64,000 nucleotides of DNA from NCBI RefSeq assembly GCF_000024065.1, contig NC_013174.1, positions 124,001 through 188,000 of the forward strand. The letters run 5' to 3'. Shown here one piece after another: positions 25,637-34,622 of this stretch. A program made the position numbers and the translations under genes. Each line of letters opens with the position of its first letter. Position 1 is the first letter of the stretch. The DNA comes from Jonesia denitrificans DSM 20603. Its GTDB lineage: Bacteria > Actinomycetota > Actinomycetes > Actinomycetales > Cellulomonadaceae. The notes beneath the pieces are model-generated. The model did no database searches, was not told where the DNA came from, and saw nothing but the letters and a program-made list of their open reading frames with translations.

Positions 25637-25936
25637 ATGACCACCGTGATCAGCGCGTCACGCACAGCATTCAATGACACACACAGCGCCATGACACACG
25701 CCGCGGCCGCACTGGAACACCTCATCACCCAACGACAACGTGATGTCGCCGCAGCGATGGCACACTATGAAGCCACCGGGGTGTCAGAGCACTACCAGGC
25801 ACACGAACAACAGTGGACCGCCCGCGCCAACGACGTACTCGCCACAATCCACGCACTCAAAGACGCCGTGATGAGCGCCCACGACACCACACAACTCACC
25901 TGCTCCCGCCTCAGTGCACTTGCCCGCCGCGGGTGA
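25637..25936 (+). CDS. Small helical protein, WXG100/EspC-like type VII secretion candidate
   Basis: A 99-residue protein predicted almost wholly alpha-helical, with no signal peptide and no cysteine except one near the end. The central turn region (TGVSEHYQAHEQQWTARAN) between two long helices resembles the hairpin of WXG100/EspC-like proteins, although a strict WxG is missing. It opens a three-gene unit with four-base overlaps whose third gene has a clear WxG. The ATG at 25637 follows GGAAAGGGGG. Family membership is an inference from architecture. Confidence 0.55.
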   Translation: MTTVISASRTAFNDTHSAMTHAAAALEHLITQRQRDVAAAMAHYEATGVSEHYQAHEQQWTARANDVLATIHALKDAVMSAHDTTQLTCSRLSALARRG

Positions 25937-26337
25937 CTGTGACCACCATGACCACCGACTACACCCTGAACCTGCCCGCATTCCGTGCTTTCGTCAGCCA
26001 CGCACGTGCCCTCACCAGTGACCTGACCACCACCTCAGTTCGTGGAGCATCGAGCCTGACCAACCAAGCGCACACTGCCCAGTCCATCAGTGACCCGAAC
26101 GTTGCCAGCTACGTCGCAGACGTCCTCACCTCCCAGGCAAGCGCTATGGCCACCACCATTGACATCATCACCGACGGAATCACCATCCTCGAGGAAGCCC
26201 AAGGCGCTATCGTCACCGCCGACACCTGGATGAGTGACGACTTTCGCGCCTACAGCAATCCTGCTCACAGGGTGATGCCGAACATCACCTCCATGACCAG
26301 GGCCACCATCATGTGGTCCACCCCCTCGCACCAATGA
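25933..26337 (+). CDS. Helical hypothetical protein in type VII-like cassette
   Basis: About 134 residues (GTG at 25933, overlapping the previous stop by four bases; ATG at 25948 is an alternative). The sequence is helical and Ser/Thr/Ala-rich with no signal peptide (LPAFRAFVSHARALTSDL, VADVLTSQASAMATTIDIIT). It ends where the next gene starts, again with an ATGA overlap. I recognise no family; the context suggests a partner or chaperone for the WxG protein encoded next. Confidence 0.55.
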   Translation: MTVTTMTTDYTLNLPAFRAFVSHARALTSDLTTTSVRGASSLTNQAHTAQSISDPNVASYVADVLTSQASAMATTIDIITDGITILEEAQGAIVTADTWMSDDFRAYSNPAHRVMPNITSMTRATIMWSTPSHQ

Positions 26338-27554
26338 CCACAGTCCCTTACGCCACCTACACGCTCACGGCAGCAGAACAACTACGGGACGCCGTCCGCA
26401 CAACAGCCCAACGCATCGAACACCATATCGCTGAACTCGACAACCACTGGCACGGCGTACCCCATGTCATGACCGGTGCAGCGGTCCAAACCTTAACCAG
26501 CACAGGGCACATGCAGCAACGGACCCGCCGAGCAGCAGACACCGTCACCGCTCTCAACGACCTTGCCTCCAAACTGACGACCTACATCACCGAGGCCCGC
26601 ACACCACTGGAACACTTACGGCGGCTAGAGGCCGAAAGCCACATCCCCGTCACCCCTGCGCTCGCCACAGAATTCTCCGCCGAGGTGGCTTACTGGGCCC
26701 GAGCATACGAGAACGCAGCAGCCGCCATCACCGGGCAATTCAACACCCTGCTCATCTGCGAAGCTGCGCCCCGATGGCAGCACACGACCTCCACTGACGG
26801 CCCACACAGCGCACCCATGTTTGACCTCGATCGTCCGACATGGACCAACGACCACTCCCGTTCAAACACCACCTATCACCATTCCATCCCACACGACCCA
26901 GCATCACCGGAGAAGGACCCCAAACCAGGTGGACCTTTCAGCGTAGGCGTGACCGGGATGAACACCACACACCACTGGCTAAAAGGCCACCAAGACTCAG
27001 CGAGCGGATCATTTGGAAACAACGCCGGGTGGAACGGTTCTGGAGAGGCAAGCTACCAGGCGGGGGTGATGGCGACCGCTGGTGCGGGCGTCAACATGAG
27101 TGACGGCAACCTTGTGGCCAGCACCCACGCATCCGCAACAGTCGGTGTCACCGCTGACGCAGCCGGTTCCATCAACTACGGTGTGTTGTCACTGGGCGGC
27201 ACAGCATCCGCCACCGCAGGGGCGCGGGCAGAAGCGAAAGCAGAAGCCAGCATCGGTAAAGATGGGGCGTCACTGGCCCTCCAAGGTGACGCAATGGTTG
27301 GAGCCGAAGCCAGCCTTGGCGCGCAACTCGGTGTGTCCGGGGGTGAGGTCGGTGTTGGTCTCACCGGGTACGCTGGCGCCGGAGTGAACGCAGAATTTGA
27401 TGCTGCGATCACCCTCGACCGGGTCGCCCTGGACCTGGAACTCGGTGCGGCAATTGGGCTTGGTGTTGGCCTTGACCTTTCCATTGACATTGACCCCAAA
27501 GAAGTCATCGCTGACCTCGGCGACAATATCGACCCCCGCAACTGGTTCGACTAA
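26334..27554 (+). CDS. WxG-domain protein with glycine/alanine-rich C-terminal region, putative type VII effector
   Basis: A 406-residue protein. Residues 1-135 are helical and contain ELDNHWHGVPHVM, a WxG turn between helices as in LXG/WXG proteins exported by type VII systems. After a Pro/Asp-rich linker, residues about 200-390 are a low-complexity segment alternating Gly, Ala, Val and polar residues (ATAGAGVNMSDG, ATVGVTADAAGS, AEAKAEASIG), which looks like repeated short beta strands or amphipathic stretches, as in pre-toxin or structural regions of polymorphic toxins. It ends with an acidic tail and I see no enzymatic toxin domain. It could be a structural effector. Confidence 0.6.
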   Translation: MTTVPYATYTLTAAEQLRDAVRTTAQRIEHHIAELDNHWHGVPHVMTGAAVQTLTSTGHMQQRTRRAADTVTALNDLASKLTTYITEARTPLEHLRRLEAESHIPVTPALATEFSAEVAYWARAYENAAAAITGQFNTLLICEAAPRWQHTTSTDGPHSAPMFDLDRPTWTNDHSRSNTTYHHSIPHDPASPEKDPKPGGPFSVGVTGMNTTHHWLKGHQDSASGSFGNNAGWNGSGEASYQAGVMATAGAGVNMSDGNLVASTHASATVGVTADAAGSINYGVLSLGGTASATAGARAEAKAEASIGKDGASLALQGDAMVGAEASLGAQLGVSGGEVGVGLTGYAGAGVNAEFDAAITLDRVALDLELGAAIGLGVGLDLSIDIDPKEVIADLGDNIDPRNWFD

Positions 27555-27612
27555 GACGGTCACACCACATCGACAAATCCAACTCAACAAACCACACACG
27601 AGAAAGGACAGC

Positions 27613-28089
27613 ATGCCGAGCATTCGCTACCCCAGTACAGAATTTCCCGCGCTCACCGGATTCACCGTTCCCATCCCAGAGACGTGGCAACCCGACCCCA
27701 CCATGGGGACACAGTTTGCTGCCCGCCCCCACACCCCACCACAAGGCTTCACACCCAACATCATTGGCACAGTGCGGCGAGCAGCCACGGGCGCTCTGCA
27801 CAACCAACGCACAGAACTTGACCAGCGAGCCACCCAACTACCCGACTACGCTGAACGCGGCCGGACAGAGACAACAGTGGACGGGTTCCCGGCGTACCAC
27901 ATCGAATACGCCTACCGGCATCACGGAACCATCACCATCGCACAAATGATCACACTCGTTGAGGTCTCCCACCCGCACGCAGTCGACATCATCCAACTCA
28001 CTGCGACGTGCGCCGGCGACCAAACAGCCGACTACTGGGACACATTCCGGCTCATGCACGCCGACCTGACTGTTCAACCCCACGGGTAA
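27613..28089 (+). CDS. LpqN/DUF1795-like (Mog1/PsbP fold) protein
   Basis: A 158-residue protein without signal peptide. The beginning FPALTGFTVPIPETWQ and the middle GFPAYHIEYAYRHHGTITIAQMITLVE match the pattern of LpqN/PsbP-like domains (pfam DUF1795 type), which often accompany secreted actinobacterial proteins. The ATG follows GAGAAAGGA. It follows the WxG gene by 58 bases and is probably in the same operon. A chaperone or immunity-like role is possible but unproven. Confidence 0.6.
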   Translation: MPSIRYPSTEFPALTGFTVPIPETWQPDPTMGTQFAARPHTPPQGFTPNIIGTVRRAATGALHNQRTELDQRATQLPDYAERGRTETTVDGFPAYHIEYAYRHHGTITIAQMITLVEVSHPHAVDIIQLTATCAGDQTADYWDTFRLMHADLTVQPHG

Positions 28090-28242
28090 GCCGTGGGGAG
28101 GGGTCCCTGTCACCTGTGGAAAACCCCGACCCTCCACCGAACAACCCGTAGGGTGAAGAACGACTCCCACAACAAGCACTGTCACACGGTCACGTCCCGC
28201 GTCACCTGCGGCAAGGCGCCCACACGAAGTAAGGACACTCTG

Positions 28243-28584
28243 GTGCGTACACGACGTCTGATCACGTCAACTCTTCTCCTCTCCACCGCTTTCACACTCG
28301 GAGCATGCTCCATGAAAGCTCAGGCCTACCTCACTGTTGCCCCAGAGGACATTGCCCAAACAGCAAGTAACCTCCTCATGCAGGAATACAACATCGGGTT
28401 AGAACCACTGCTGGACTGTGGGGAAGAACGCGTCAAGCTCGTCAACGACGAACAAGTCGACTGTGTGATCACGTTCGCTGAAGACCCCACCGTACTCGAC
28501 TCGGTGGTCACAATTAGTGAGGTAGATGGTCGAAACTACAACCTCCACATCAAAGTCGCTGACGAGCCGCGCGCCACTGAGTAG
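28243..28584 (+). CDS. DUF4333-type lipoprotein
   Basis: A 113-residue lipoprotein. VRTRRLITSTLLLSTAF is a signal peptide ending in the lipobox LGAC. The mature part has the DUF4333 pattern: APEDIAQTASNLL, then LDCGEE and QVDCVITF, with the two cysteines likely to form a disulfide. This domain is widespread in actinobacterial exported proteins of unknown function. The GTG at 28243 has AAGGA eight bases upstream. It may belong to the secreted-protein cassette that begins at 25637. Confidence 0.75.
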   Translation: MRTRRLITSTLLLSTAFTLGACSMKAQAYLTVAPEDIAQTASNLLMQEYNIGLEPLLDCGEERVKLVNDEQVDCVITFAEDPTVLDSVVTISEVDGRNYNLHIKVADEPRATE

Positions 28585-28632
28585 TCTCAACGGCCCACAA
28601 AGACGCCGCAACGGCCGTGGTACCGTACCGGG

Positions 28633-29283
28633 ATGACACGTGACACTACCGCCACTGTGACCCCACGTCGATGTGTCCCCTCACCCAGTGGTGCACCAAC
28701 AGTGGTCCTCACCTTTGATGACGGACCGAACCCACCGGATACCGACCGACTCCTTGACGTTCTCGCCCACCACCAGGTCCCGGCTGTGTTCTGCCTTGTC
28801 GGTGAACAGGTAGTTGCCCACCCCGACCGGGTGGTGCGCATCGTTGATGCGGGCCACCTGTTAGGAAACCACTCGTGGAAACACGATGACCTTTCCACCA
28901 TGACCCGCGAACAGGTCCACGCCGACCTCACCGCCACCCTCCACGCCATCCACACTGCTGCCCCCGGCGCCACGGTCCCGTTCTACCGTGCCCCCTACGG
29001 CAACTGGGGTGACACAATCGACGTAGCCACAACACTAGGCATGATCCCTTTAGAGTGGAACCTCGTTGTCGAGGACTGGGACCCACCGGGGGTCCCAACC
29101 CTCCTCGACCGGCTACTCACAGTCACACCCGGCTCCATCATCCTGCTGCATGACGGCGGTGGAGAGCGCAGCAACACTGTGGACGCAGTCGCCGAACTCA
29201 TCCCACGCCTGCGCGCTGCCGGCTGGACGTTCACAGTTCCCCAGGTTGAGGGTAGCTCGGCGGTATCACGCAGCACACACTGA
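28633..29283 (+). CDS. Polysaccharide deacetylase (NodB domain)
   Basis: A 216-residue carbohydrate esterase family 4 protein that would remove acetyl groups from peptidoglycan or related sugars. Motif 1 is VVLTFDDGPN (catalytic Asp and metal Asp), motif 2 GNHSWKHDDL (metal His pair), motif 3 FYRAPYG and motif 5 ILLHDGGG. No signal peptide or membrane anchor is apparent, unlike most wall deacetylases, so export or a cytosolic substrate must be assumed. It starts 48 bases after the DUF4333 gene. Confidence 0.88.
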   Translation: MTRDTTATVTPRRCVPSPSGAPTVVLTFDDGPNPPDTDRLLDVLAHHQVPAVFCLVGEQVVAHPDRVVRIVDAGHLLGNHSWKHDDLSTMTREQVHADLTATLHAIHTAAPGATVPFYRAPYGNWGDTIDVATTLGMIPLEWNLVVEDWDPPGVPTLLDRLLTVTPGSIILLHDGGGERSNTVDAVAELIPRLRAAGWTFTVPQVEGSSAVSRSTH

Positions 29284-29307
29284 GCTCAGCAACCGCAGAA
29301 CTCCACG

Positions 29308-30969
29308 CTACGATGCCACGGTGGCGGCGTGTTGACCTGCAATATAACCGAAAACCATGGCTGGTCCGATCGTCGAACCAGGACCAGGGTAACGGTCACC
29401 CATGACGGATGCTGAAGAGTTACCTGCAGCGTACAGTCCCTCAATCACTGTTCCGTCTGCACGGAGCGCGCGGGCATGCTCGTCAGTGACGATGCCCCCT
29501 TTTGTGCCCAGGTCACCGGGGTAGATTGCGGTTGCGTAGAACGGGCCCTTACTGATCGCACCCAGGTTGGGGTTTTTTGTGTACGCAGGGTCACCATAGA
29601 CATGGTCGTAGGCGGAGTCTCCACGCCCAAAGTCGGTGTCTTTCCCGCTCTCAGCGAATGTACTGAACTTTTGTGCTTCGTCAACGAGTCCAGTGGGGTC
29701 TACCCCAATTTTTTGTGCGAGTTCTTCCAGAGTGTCTGCGACGACGAAGTACCCCGACTCGATCATTTTCTTTGGTGTCATCCGTGGCAGAGCAAACCCG
29801 AAGGGGTAGCGGTTGCGGTGTCGAGATTCCATGATCATCCATGCCGGGATGGCGGGAGTGTCCTGGTTGTGGGCGTATTGTGCGTGCCCGCAGTCTACGT
29901 AGGACGCGGATTCGTTCATGAATCGTCGCCCGGCGGAGTCAACGATCATGGTGTGGGGCCAGGAACGTTCGGAGACAAGGAATGAGGGGGTGCCAGTTGC
30001 TGGGTCAAGGGCGGTAGGCCCCCACCATGCTTCGTCCATGATGGCAACATCTGCGCCAACTTCTTGAGCTGCGGTGATGGGGAGGCCAGTGTCCCCGGGG
30101 TTCGCAGATGTCCACTGTGTCGATGCTGGGTGTGGGCCGTAGGTGTTCCGCATGTCGGCGTTGTGTGCGAACCCACCCGCACCAATAATGACGCCACGTT
30201 CTGCGGTGACGGTCACTCGCCGTCCTTGTTTGTCGATGCGCGCCCCGGTGACCCGGCCGCCGTCCGTTGTGAGGGCGATGAGTGGCGCGTCAGTCCAGAT
30301 GGTGATGTTTTTTTGGCGGGCAAGGTGTAAGAGTTGGCCAATCATGGATTGGCCGCACGTCATCAGTTGTCGGCCTACGAGACGTCCACCGATGGTTCGA
30401 ACACCAATGATCTGTACGGCCTTTGCGAACCCTTTGAGGGACACAAAAGCGCGCATGAACGTTCCCACCTCAAAGGTGTGCATGGGAATGGGGACGCCAG
30501 CTCGGATCAGTGCACGGTCAGCGGGACTGAGTTTCTTGACGTTCCATGCGGCACCTTCAACAGCGCGGCCGATCGCCATGCCGCCAGGTTCCTCTGGGTG
30601 GTAGTCGGAGTAGCCTTTGCCGTAAACCCACTCAAATCCGAGGTCCCGAAGCCATGAGACGAGGGTGGGGGAGGTGCGGACAAAGGCATCTCGCCGTTCA
30701 GGGGTGGACGCTGGTGCCCCCACTCGGATGACTGCATCCATGTAGGTGCGGGCTTGTTCATAGGAGTCTGTGACTCCAGCTTCTTTCATGATCGGGTTGT
30801 TCGGAAGCCAGGCTCCCCCACCTGACATGGCGGTTGAGCCGCCAATATGCGTGGTTGATTCGACAACAAGGACGCTTTGACCTGCATCAGCAGCGGATAG
30901 TGCGGCGGTCAACGCGGCAGCGCCAGAACCGACAACCAGTACATCGACGGTCGGGTTTGTGTTGCTCAT
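29308..30969 (-). CDS. FAD-dependent dehydrogenase, 3-ketosteroid-delta1-dehydrogenase-like
   Basis: A 553-residue flavoprotein of the fumarate reductase/KstD group. The FAD dinucleotide motif is VLVVGSGAAALTAALSAADAG followed by ESTTHIGGSTAMSGGG. The C-terminal YPGPGSTIGPAMVFGYIAG is typical of KstD-like enzymes. It probably introduces a double bond into a cyclic or steroid-like ketone, but the substrate cannot be fixed. The ATG follows GGGAG. A TetR-type palindrome lies 40 bases upstream, and a near-identical one precedes the SDR gene at 32223-33026. Confidence 0.85.
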   Translation of the reverse strand: MSNTNPTVDVLVVGSGAAALTAALSAADAGQSVLVVESTTHIGGSTAMSGGGAWLPNNPIMKEAGVTDSYEQARTYMDAVIRVGAPASTPERRDAFVRTSPTLVSWLRDLGFEWVYGKGYSDYHPEEPGGMAIGRAVEGAAWNVKKLSPADRALIRAGVPIPMHTFEVGTFMRAFVSLKGFAKAVQIIGVRTIGGRLVGRQLMTCGQSMIGQLLHLARQKNITIWTDAPLIALTTDGGRVTGARIDKQGRRVTVTAERGVIIGAGGFAHNADMRNTYGPHPASTQWTSANPGDTGLPITAAQEVGADVAIMDEAWWGPTALDPATGTPSFLVSERSWPHTMIVDSAGRRFMNESASYVDCGHAQYAHNQDTPAIPAWMIMESRHRNRYPFGFALPRMTPKKMIESGYFVVADTLEELAQKIGVDPTGLVDEAQKFSTFAESGKDTDFGRGDSAYDHVYGDPAYTKNPNLGAISKGPFYATAIYPGDLGTKGGIVTDEHARALRADGTVIEGLYAAGNSSASVMGDRYPGPGSTIGPAMVFGYIAGQHAATVAS

Positions 30970-31008
30970 TGTGTGCTCCCTCAGGGTTGGTTCAACGGGC
31001 GGGAACCC

Positions 31009-31030
31009 AAACGGACATCATTGTCCGTTT
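31009..31030. promoter_or_regulatory. TetR-type operator (copy 1)
   Basis: AAACGGACA (31009-31017) and its exact complement TGTCCGTTT (31022-31030) flank TCAT. It lies between the KstD-like gene and the TetR unit. The sequence at 33105-33126 has the same layout. Confidence 0.75.
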
Positions 31031-31145
31031 CAACTAGTCAACCAGAGAACACAGAACGGCGAAAGAGGCACTTGGCCCATGGTTGTGCATCCTGCCACCG
31101 CGATACCGTATATCCATGAAAACGTGGAGTAATGGAGAAGTGGGT

Positions 31146-31610
31146 GTGGCACACAACCACACCGACATCGCCCACATCCAACGACGCTCCCTCCGCGTCG
31201 TCGTCGCCAGCCAAATCCTCGGCGGAGCCGGACTCACCGCAGGAATCACCGTCGGAGCCCTCCTCGCCCAAGACCTCCTCGGAACCGACGCAGTCGGCGG
31301 ACTACCCACCGCACTGTTCACCCTCGGCTCCGCACTCTCCGCATTCCTCGTCGGCCGCTTCACCCACCGCCTCGGACGACGCCTCGGACTAGGACTCGGC
31401 TTCACCGCCGGAGGACTCGGCGCCATCGACGTCCTCATCGCGCTCGCAGGCGCAGGTGGCGGGGCTATGTCTGGTGTGGTTGTTTCCGCCAGTAGCTTCG
31501 CCGTCCTGTCCCTCTCCGGAGGGCTCCTCTCGATCCTCCTCATCCCCGTCCTGTGGTGGGCTCAACACCGAACAGCGCCGTTACACTCAAGGGATGACCG
31601 CACGATCTGA
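31146..31610 (+). pseudogene. Internally deleted MFS transporter
   Basis: The frame encodes 154 residues. It starts like a full MFS protein (RRSLRVVVASQILGGAGLTAG, motif A in GRFTHRLGRRLGLGLGF) through about three helices. Near residue 103 (AGAGGGAMSGVVVSASSFAV) it jumps to what looks like the last helix of the family (LSGGLLSILLIPVLWWAQ). MFS transporters are about 400 residues, so some 250 residues are missing while the frame is kept. Base usage also changes at the junction near 31455. The GTG at 31146 has GGAG eight bases upstream. Its 3' end overlaps the TetR gene by 17 bases. Confidence 0.65.
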
Positions 31611-32172
31611 TGCCCGCCGCAACCGTGAACGCCTTGTTGCTGCTGCTGAGGAGGTGTTCGGGGTGCATGGTCCGCACGTGGCGTTGCAGAAAGTCGCGCA
31701 CGCCGCCGGGGTGGGGCGTGGAACGCTATACCGGCATTTCCCCCACCGGGCTGCGCTGATTCTTGCGGTGTTTGAACGGCGAGTGGCAGAGCTTGAGGCT
31801 GCCATTGAGGTGGCGCCAGGAGATCCGCACATCGCGGCGCGCCTGTTGCGGGCAACATTGGACCAGCAGCAGCGCACCCCAGGTATGACGCGGTGGGTGC
31901 TTGACTCCCGGGAGCATGTGCAAGCGTTGGAACTCCTGGTAAAACGTATTGAACACGTGTTGGCGGAACCAGTTGCAGCAGCGCGGGATGCAGGGGTGTT
32001 TCAGGCAGATGTTCGCCCACGCGACCTGTTGACCGCGTGGGCGATGTTCGAAGGTGTCACCTCCACGGTGAGTCACACCCATGATGAAGACCGGGTTGAG
32101 CGGGCCCGCCACCTCATTGAACGTTCCCTCTTGACCTCGCCACATCACCGTGATGTCACCTCAGTGTTGTGA
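31594..32172 (+). CDS. TetR-family transcriptional regulator
   Basis: A 192-residue regulator. The DNA-binding domain reads RERLVAAAEEVFGVHG, then LQKVAHAAGVGRGTLYRHFPHR, the classical TetR helix-turn-helix. The C-terminal domain resembles the SbtR-like type (VLAEPVAAARDAGVFQADVRPRDLLTAWAMFEG). It sits between the KstD-like flavoprotein gene and the SDR gene, both of which have matching 22-bp palindromes upstream, so it is the probable repressor of both. Its ATG lies inside the end of the MFS remnant. Confidence 0.9.
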   Translation: MTARSDARRNRERLVAAAEEVFGVHGPHVALQKVAHAAGVGRGTLYRHFPHRAALILAVFERRVAELEAAIEVAPGDPHIAARLLRATLDQQQRTPGMTRWVLDSREHVQALELLVKRIEHVLAEPVAAARDAGVFQADVRPRDLLTAWAMFEGVTSTVSHTHDEDRVERARHLIERSLLTSPHHRDVTSVL

Positions 32173-32174
32173 TG

Positions 32175-32197
32175 CACCCGCCGTGCTTCGGTGGGTG
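32175..32197. terminator. Hairpin terminator between convergent genes
   Basis: CACCCGCC and GGTGGGTG (one G-T pair) flank a seven-base loop, two bases after the TetR stop and facing the SDR gene end. No T-tract. Confidence 0.5.
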
Positions 32198-32222
32198 GAC
32201 ACGGTCCTGACGAAACAGGTGG

Positions 32223-33026
32223 TTAGCCCAGAAGGTCGGCCATTTTCTTGGCGATGATGTCGGTTGCGCGTTTGGGTGAGAGTCGGTGCAGCCGGTCCAT
32301 CATGGCGGCGTCTGCGCCGATGGTGTCCCGGAATTTCCCGTCCCGGATGGCGTCCACGATGACACGTCCCGCAACAGGTGCGGGAGTTGTTTTGTGGGTC
32401 GACGCGGCATCTTTGTTTGCCGTGCCGGGGGTTGTGATCCCGGAGTTTTTGCTGATGTCGGTGGCGATCGCCCCGGGATAGATCACGGTGGCGTTCACGC
32501 CGGTGTCTTTGAGTTCTGCGTAGAGCGCTTCGGTGAGCAGTGACACTGCGGCTTTGGACGCTCCGTAGACGGCTTGGCCGGGTACGGGTGCGTACGCTCC
32601 CATGGAGGCGACATTGAGGATGGTCGCTTCGGGGCGTGTCACCAGGTGGGGGAGGAACGCTTTGACCATGTGCATGGTGCCCCAGAAGTTCACGTTCATG
32701 ACTTTCTCGATTTCTTCGTAGGGAAGGTCGATGATGCGCACGAACTGTTGGATCACTCCTGCGACGTTCACGATACCGTCGACGTTGCCGTGGTGGGCAA
32801 TGATCTGGTCGGGTAGGGCGTGAACGGCGTCGCGGTCGGTGATGTTCACGGTGTGGGTGGTGAGCCGGTCACCGGCTCCAGCGAGTGTGGTGGTGTGTGC
32901 GAGTGCCTCTGCGTTGAGGTCGACGGCGGCGACATGTGCGCCTTCGCCCAGGAGTTGGAGGACAACTTCTCGGCCGATTCCGTTTCCGCCACCAGTGACA
33001 ACGAAGACTTTCCCTGAGATGTTCAT
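32223..33026 (-). CDS. Short-chain dehydrogenase/reductase
   Basis: A 267-residue classical SDR. The cofactor motif is VVTGGGNGIGRE, the NAG-equivalent is NVAGV, and the catalytic Ser and YxxxK are in NVASMGAY and AVYGASK. An Asp after the second beta strand (AAVDLNAE) indicates NAD(H) preference. It probably oxidises or reduces a hydroxyl/keto group in the same pathway as the KstD-like flavoprotein, since both share a TetR operator. The start ATG at 33026 follows AAAGGAAC. Confidence 0.9.
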   Translation of the reverse strand: MNISGKVFVVTGGGNGIGREVVLQLLGEGAHVAAVDLNAEALAHTTTLAGAGDRLTTHTVNITDRDAVHALPDQIIAHHGNVDGIVNVAGVIQQFVRIIDLPYEEIEKVMNVNFWGTMHMVKAFLPHLVTRPEATILNVASMGAYAPVPGQAVYGASKAAVSLLTEALYAELKDTGVNATVIYPGAIATDISKNSGITTPGTANKDAASTHKTTPAPVAGRVIVDAIRDGKFRDTIGADAAMMDRLHRLSPKRATDIIAKKMADLLG

Positions 33027-33104
33027 GGTTGTTCCTTTGTGAGGGGAGACCCGCTACGGGAACGGTGGTTCACGCAGCAGGGCCTGCGCGGTTACCTTCA
33101 TCCT

Positions 33105-33126
33105 AAGTGGACATGTGTGTCCATTT
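33105..33126. promoter_or_regulatory. TetR-type operator (copy 2)
   Basis: AAGTGGACA (33105-33113), four bases, then TGTCCATTT (33118-33126). One mismatch between arms; it shares the GGACA-N4-TGTCC core and AT ends with the site at 31009-31030. It lies upstream of the SDR gene. Confidence 0.7.
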
Positions 33127-33265
33127 CTCGGCGAGTGCGGAAACGCCCACGGTTGTTCGCTGCTAGCGCACCGTGGATCGCGTAACTGCTGGTGACGTGG
33201 CAGGATCGACACAGCAGCACTCCTGATCGGGGTGCTGCCTCGTACCGTCACACGGAGGGAACCTC

Positions 33266-34522
33266 ATGACTGAGTCGCAACGTCCAGCCCACACATACGG
33301 TGTTCATTCGGAGGTGGGGACGCTCCGTAAAGTGCTGGTCTGTAGGCCCGGGCTCGCGCATCGGCGGCTCACCCCCACAAACTCCAGTGACCTGCTGTTT
33401 GATGACGTGCTGTGGGTTGACCGCGCCCAAGAAGACCACGCGGCGTTTGTGCGTTCTCTTGAGGCGCAGGGTGTGGACGTTGTTGAACTTCATGACCTGC
33501 TTGCGCAAACACTGATTCAACCGGGTGGGCGGGATTGGATTTTGGACCGCAAAATCACGGCGAACCTGGTGGGAATCGGTTTGGTGGATTCGGTACGCAC
33601 CTACCTAGAAACCCTCCCTCCGCAGCACCTCGCTGAGCACCTCATTGGTGGGTTATCCATTGACGATGTGCCCGCTGAGTTCCGTCCACCAACAATGCTG
33701 TTGGTGCGCGGTTCCGCTGATGCCCGCGACTACTTAATGCCGCCCTTGCCCAACACGTTGTACACACGTGACACCACCTGTTGGATTTACGGCGGGGTCA
33801 CGATGAACCCGCTGTACTGGCGTGCCCGTCACGATGAAACGCTCCTGATGAAAGCGATCTACCTGTTCCACCCAGACTTCGTGGGTGCACACGTGTGGTG
33901 GGGTGACCCGGAACAACGCTGGGGGCAAGCCACACTTGAAGGTGGGGACGTGATGCCGGTGGGTGATGGAGTGGTTCTCATTGGGATGAGTGAACGCACG
34001 TCACGCCAAGCGATCACCCAGGTCGCGGATACGCTGTTTCAGCGCGGTGCAGCCGACCAAGTCATTGTTGCCGGGATGCCTAAGCTACGGGCGGCTATGC
34101 ACTTGGACACGGTGTTTACGTTTGCTGACCGTGACATCGTCACCGTGTACCCACGGATTGTGGATTCCATTCACACGTTCACGTTGCGCCCTGATGGGCG
34201 CCCAGGCCGCTCGCATGTCACTGACCATGGGCAGGGAACGTTCATTAACGTTGTTGCTCAGGCGATGGGCCTTGACGGGTTGCGGGTCATCAACACTGGT
34301 GGTGACGCCTACGAATCAGAACGTCAACAGTGGGACTCGGGTAACAACGCGGTCGCTGTGCGCCCAGGGGTGGTGTACACCTACGACCGGAACACGAAAA
34401 CTAATGACCTCCTCACCACAGCAGGTATTGAGGTGCTTCCTATTGTGGGTGCGGAGCTAGGGCGCGGGCGCGGCGGTGGACACTGCATGACGTGCCCTCT
34501 TGTGCGTGACCCACTCGACTGA
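33266..34522 (+). CDS. arcA: Arginine deiminase
   Basis: A 418-residue enzyme converting arginine to citrulline and ammonia. The active-site segments are LEGGDVMP (Glu/Asp), [11 protein letters not shown] (His and Asp) and the catalytic cysteine in [14 protein letters not shown] at the C-terminus. The length is normal. The ATG follows GGAGGG. Neither ornithine carbamoyltransferase (arcB) nor carbamate kinase (arcC) lies in the window, so it either works with distant genes or serves acid or nitrogen metabolism alone. Confidence 0.95.
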   Translation: MTESQRPAHTYGVHSEVGTLRKVLVCRPGLAHRRLTPTNSSDLLFDDVLWVDRAQEDHAAFVRSLEAQGVDVVELHDLLAQTLIQPGGRDWILDRKITANLVGIGLVDSVRTYLETLPPQHLAEHLIGGLSIDDVPAEFRPPTMLLVRGSADARDYLMPPLPNTLYTRDTTCWIYGGVTMNPLYWRARHDETLLMKAIYLFHPDFVGAHVWWGDPEQRWGQATLEGGDVMPVGDGVVLIGMSERTSRQAITQVADTLFQRGAADQVIVAGMPKLRAAMHLDTVFTFADRDIVTVYPRIVDSIHTFTLRPDGRPGRSHVTDHGQGTFINVVAQAMGLDGLRVINTGGDAYESERQQWDSGNNAVAVRPGVVYTYDRNTKTNDLLTTAGIEVLPIVGAELGRGRGGGHCMTCPLVRDPLD

Positions 34523-34622
34523 CGATTAACTCAGGCTGACAACACCCTTGGTCAACGACCTGACTTCTCCCGAGTACCCCCGCTCCGCTACGGTGAACAC
34601 ACGTGGGAATTAAGGAGTCGTC

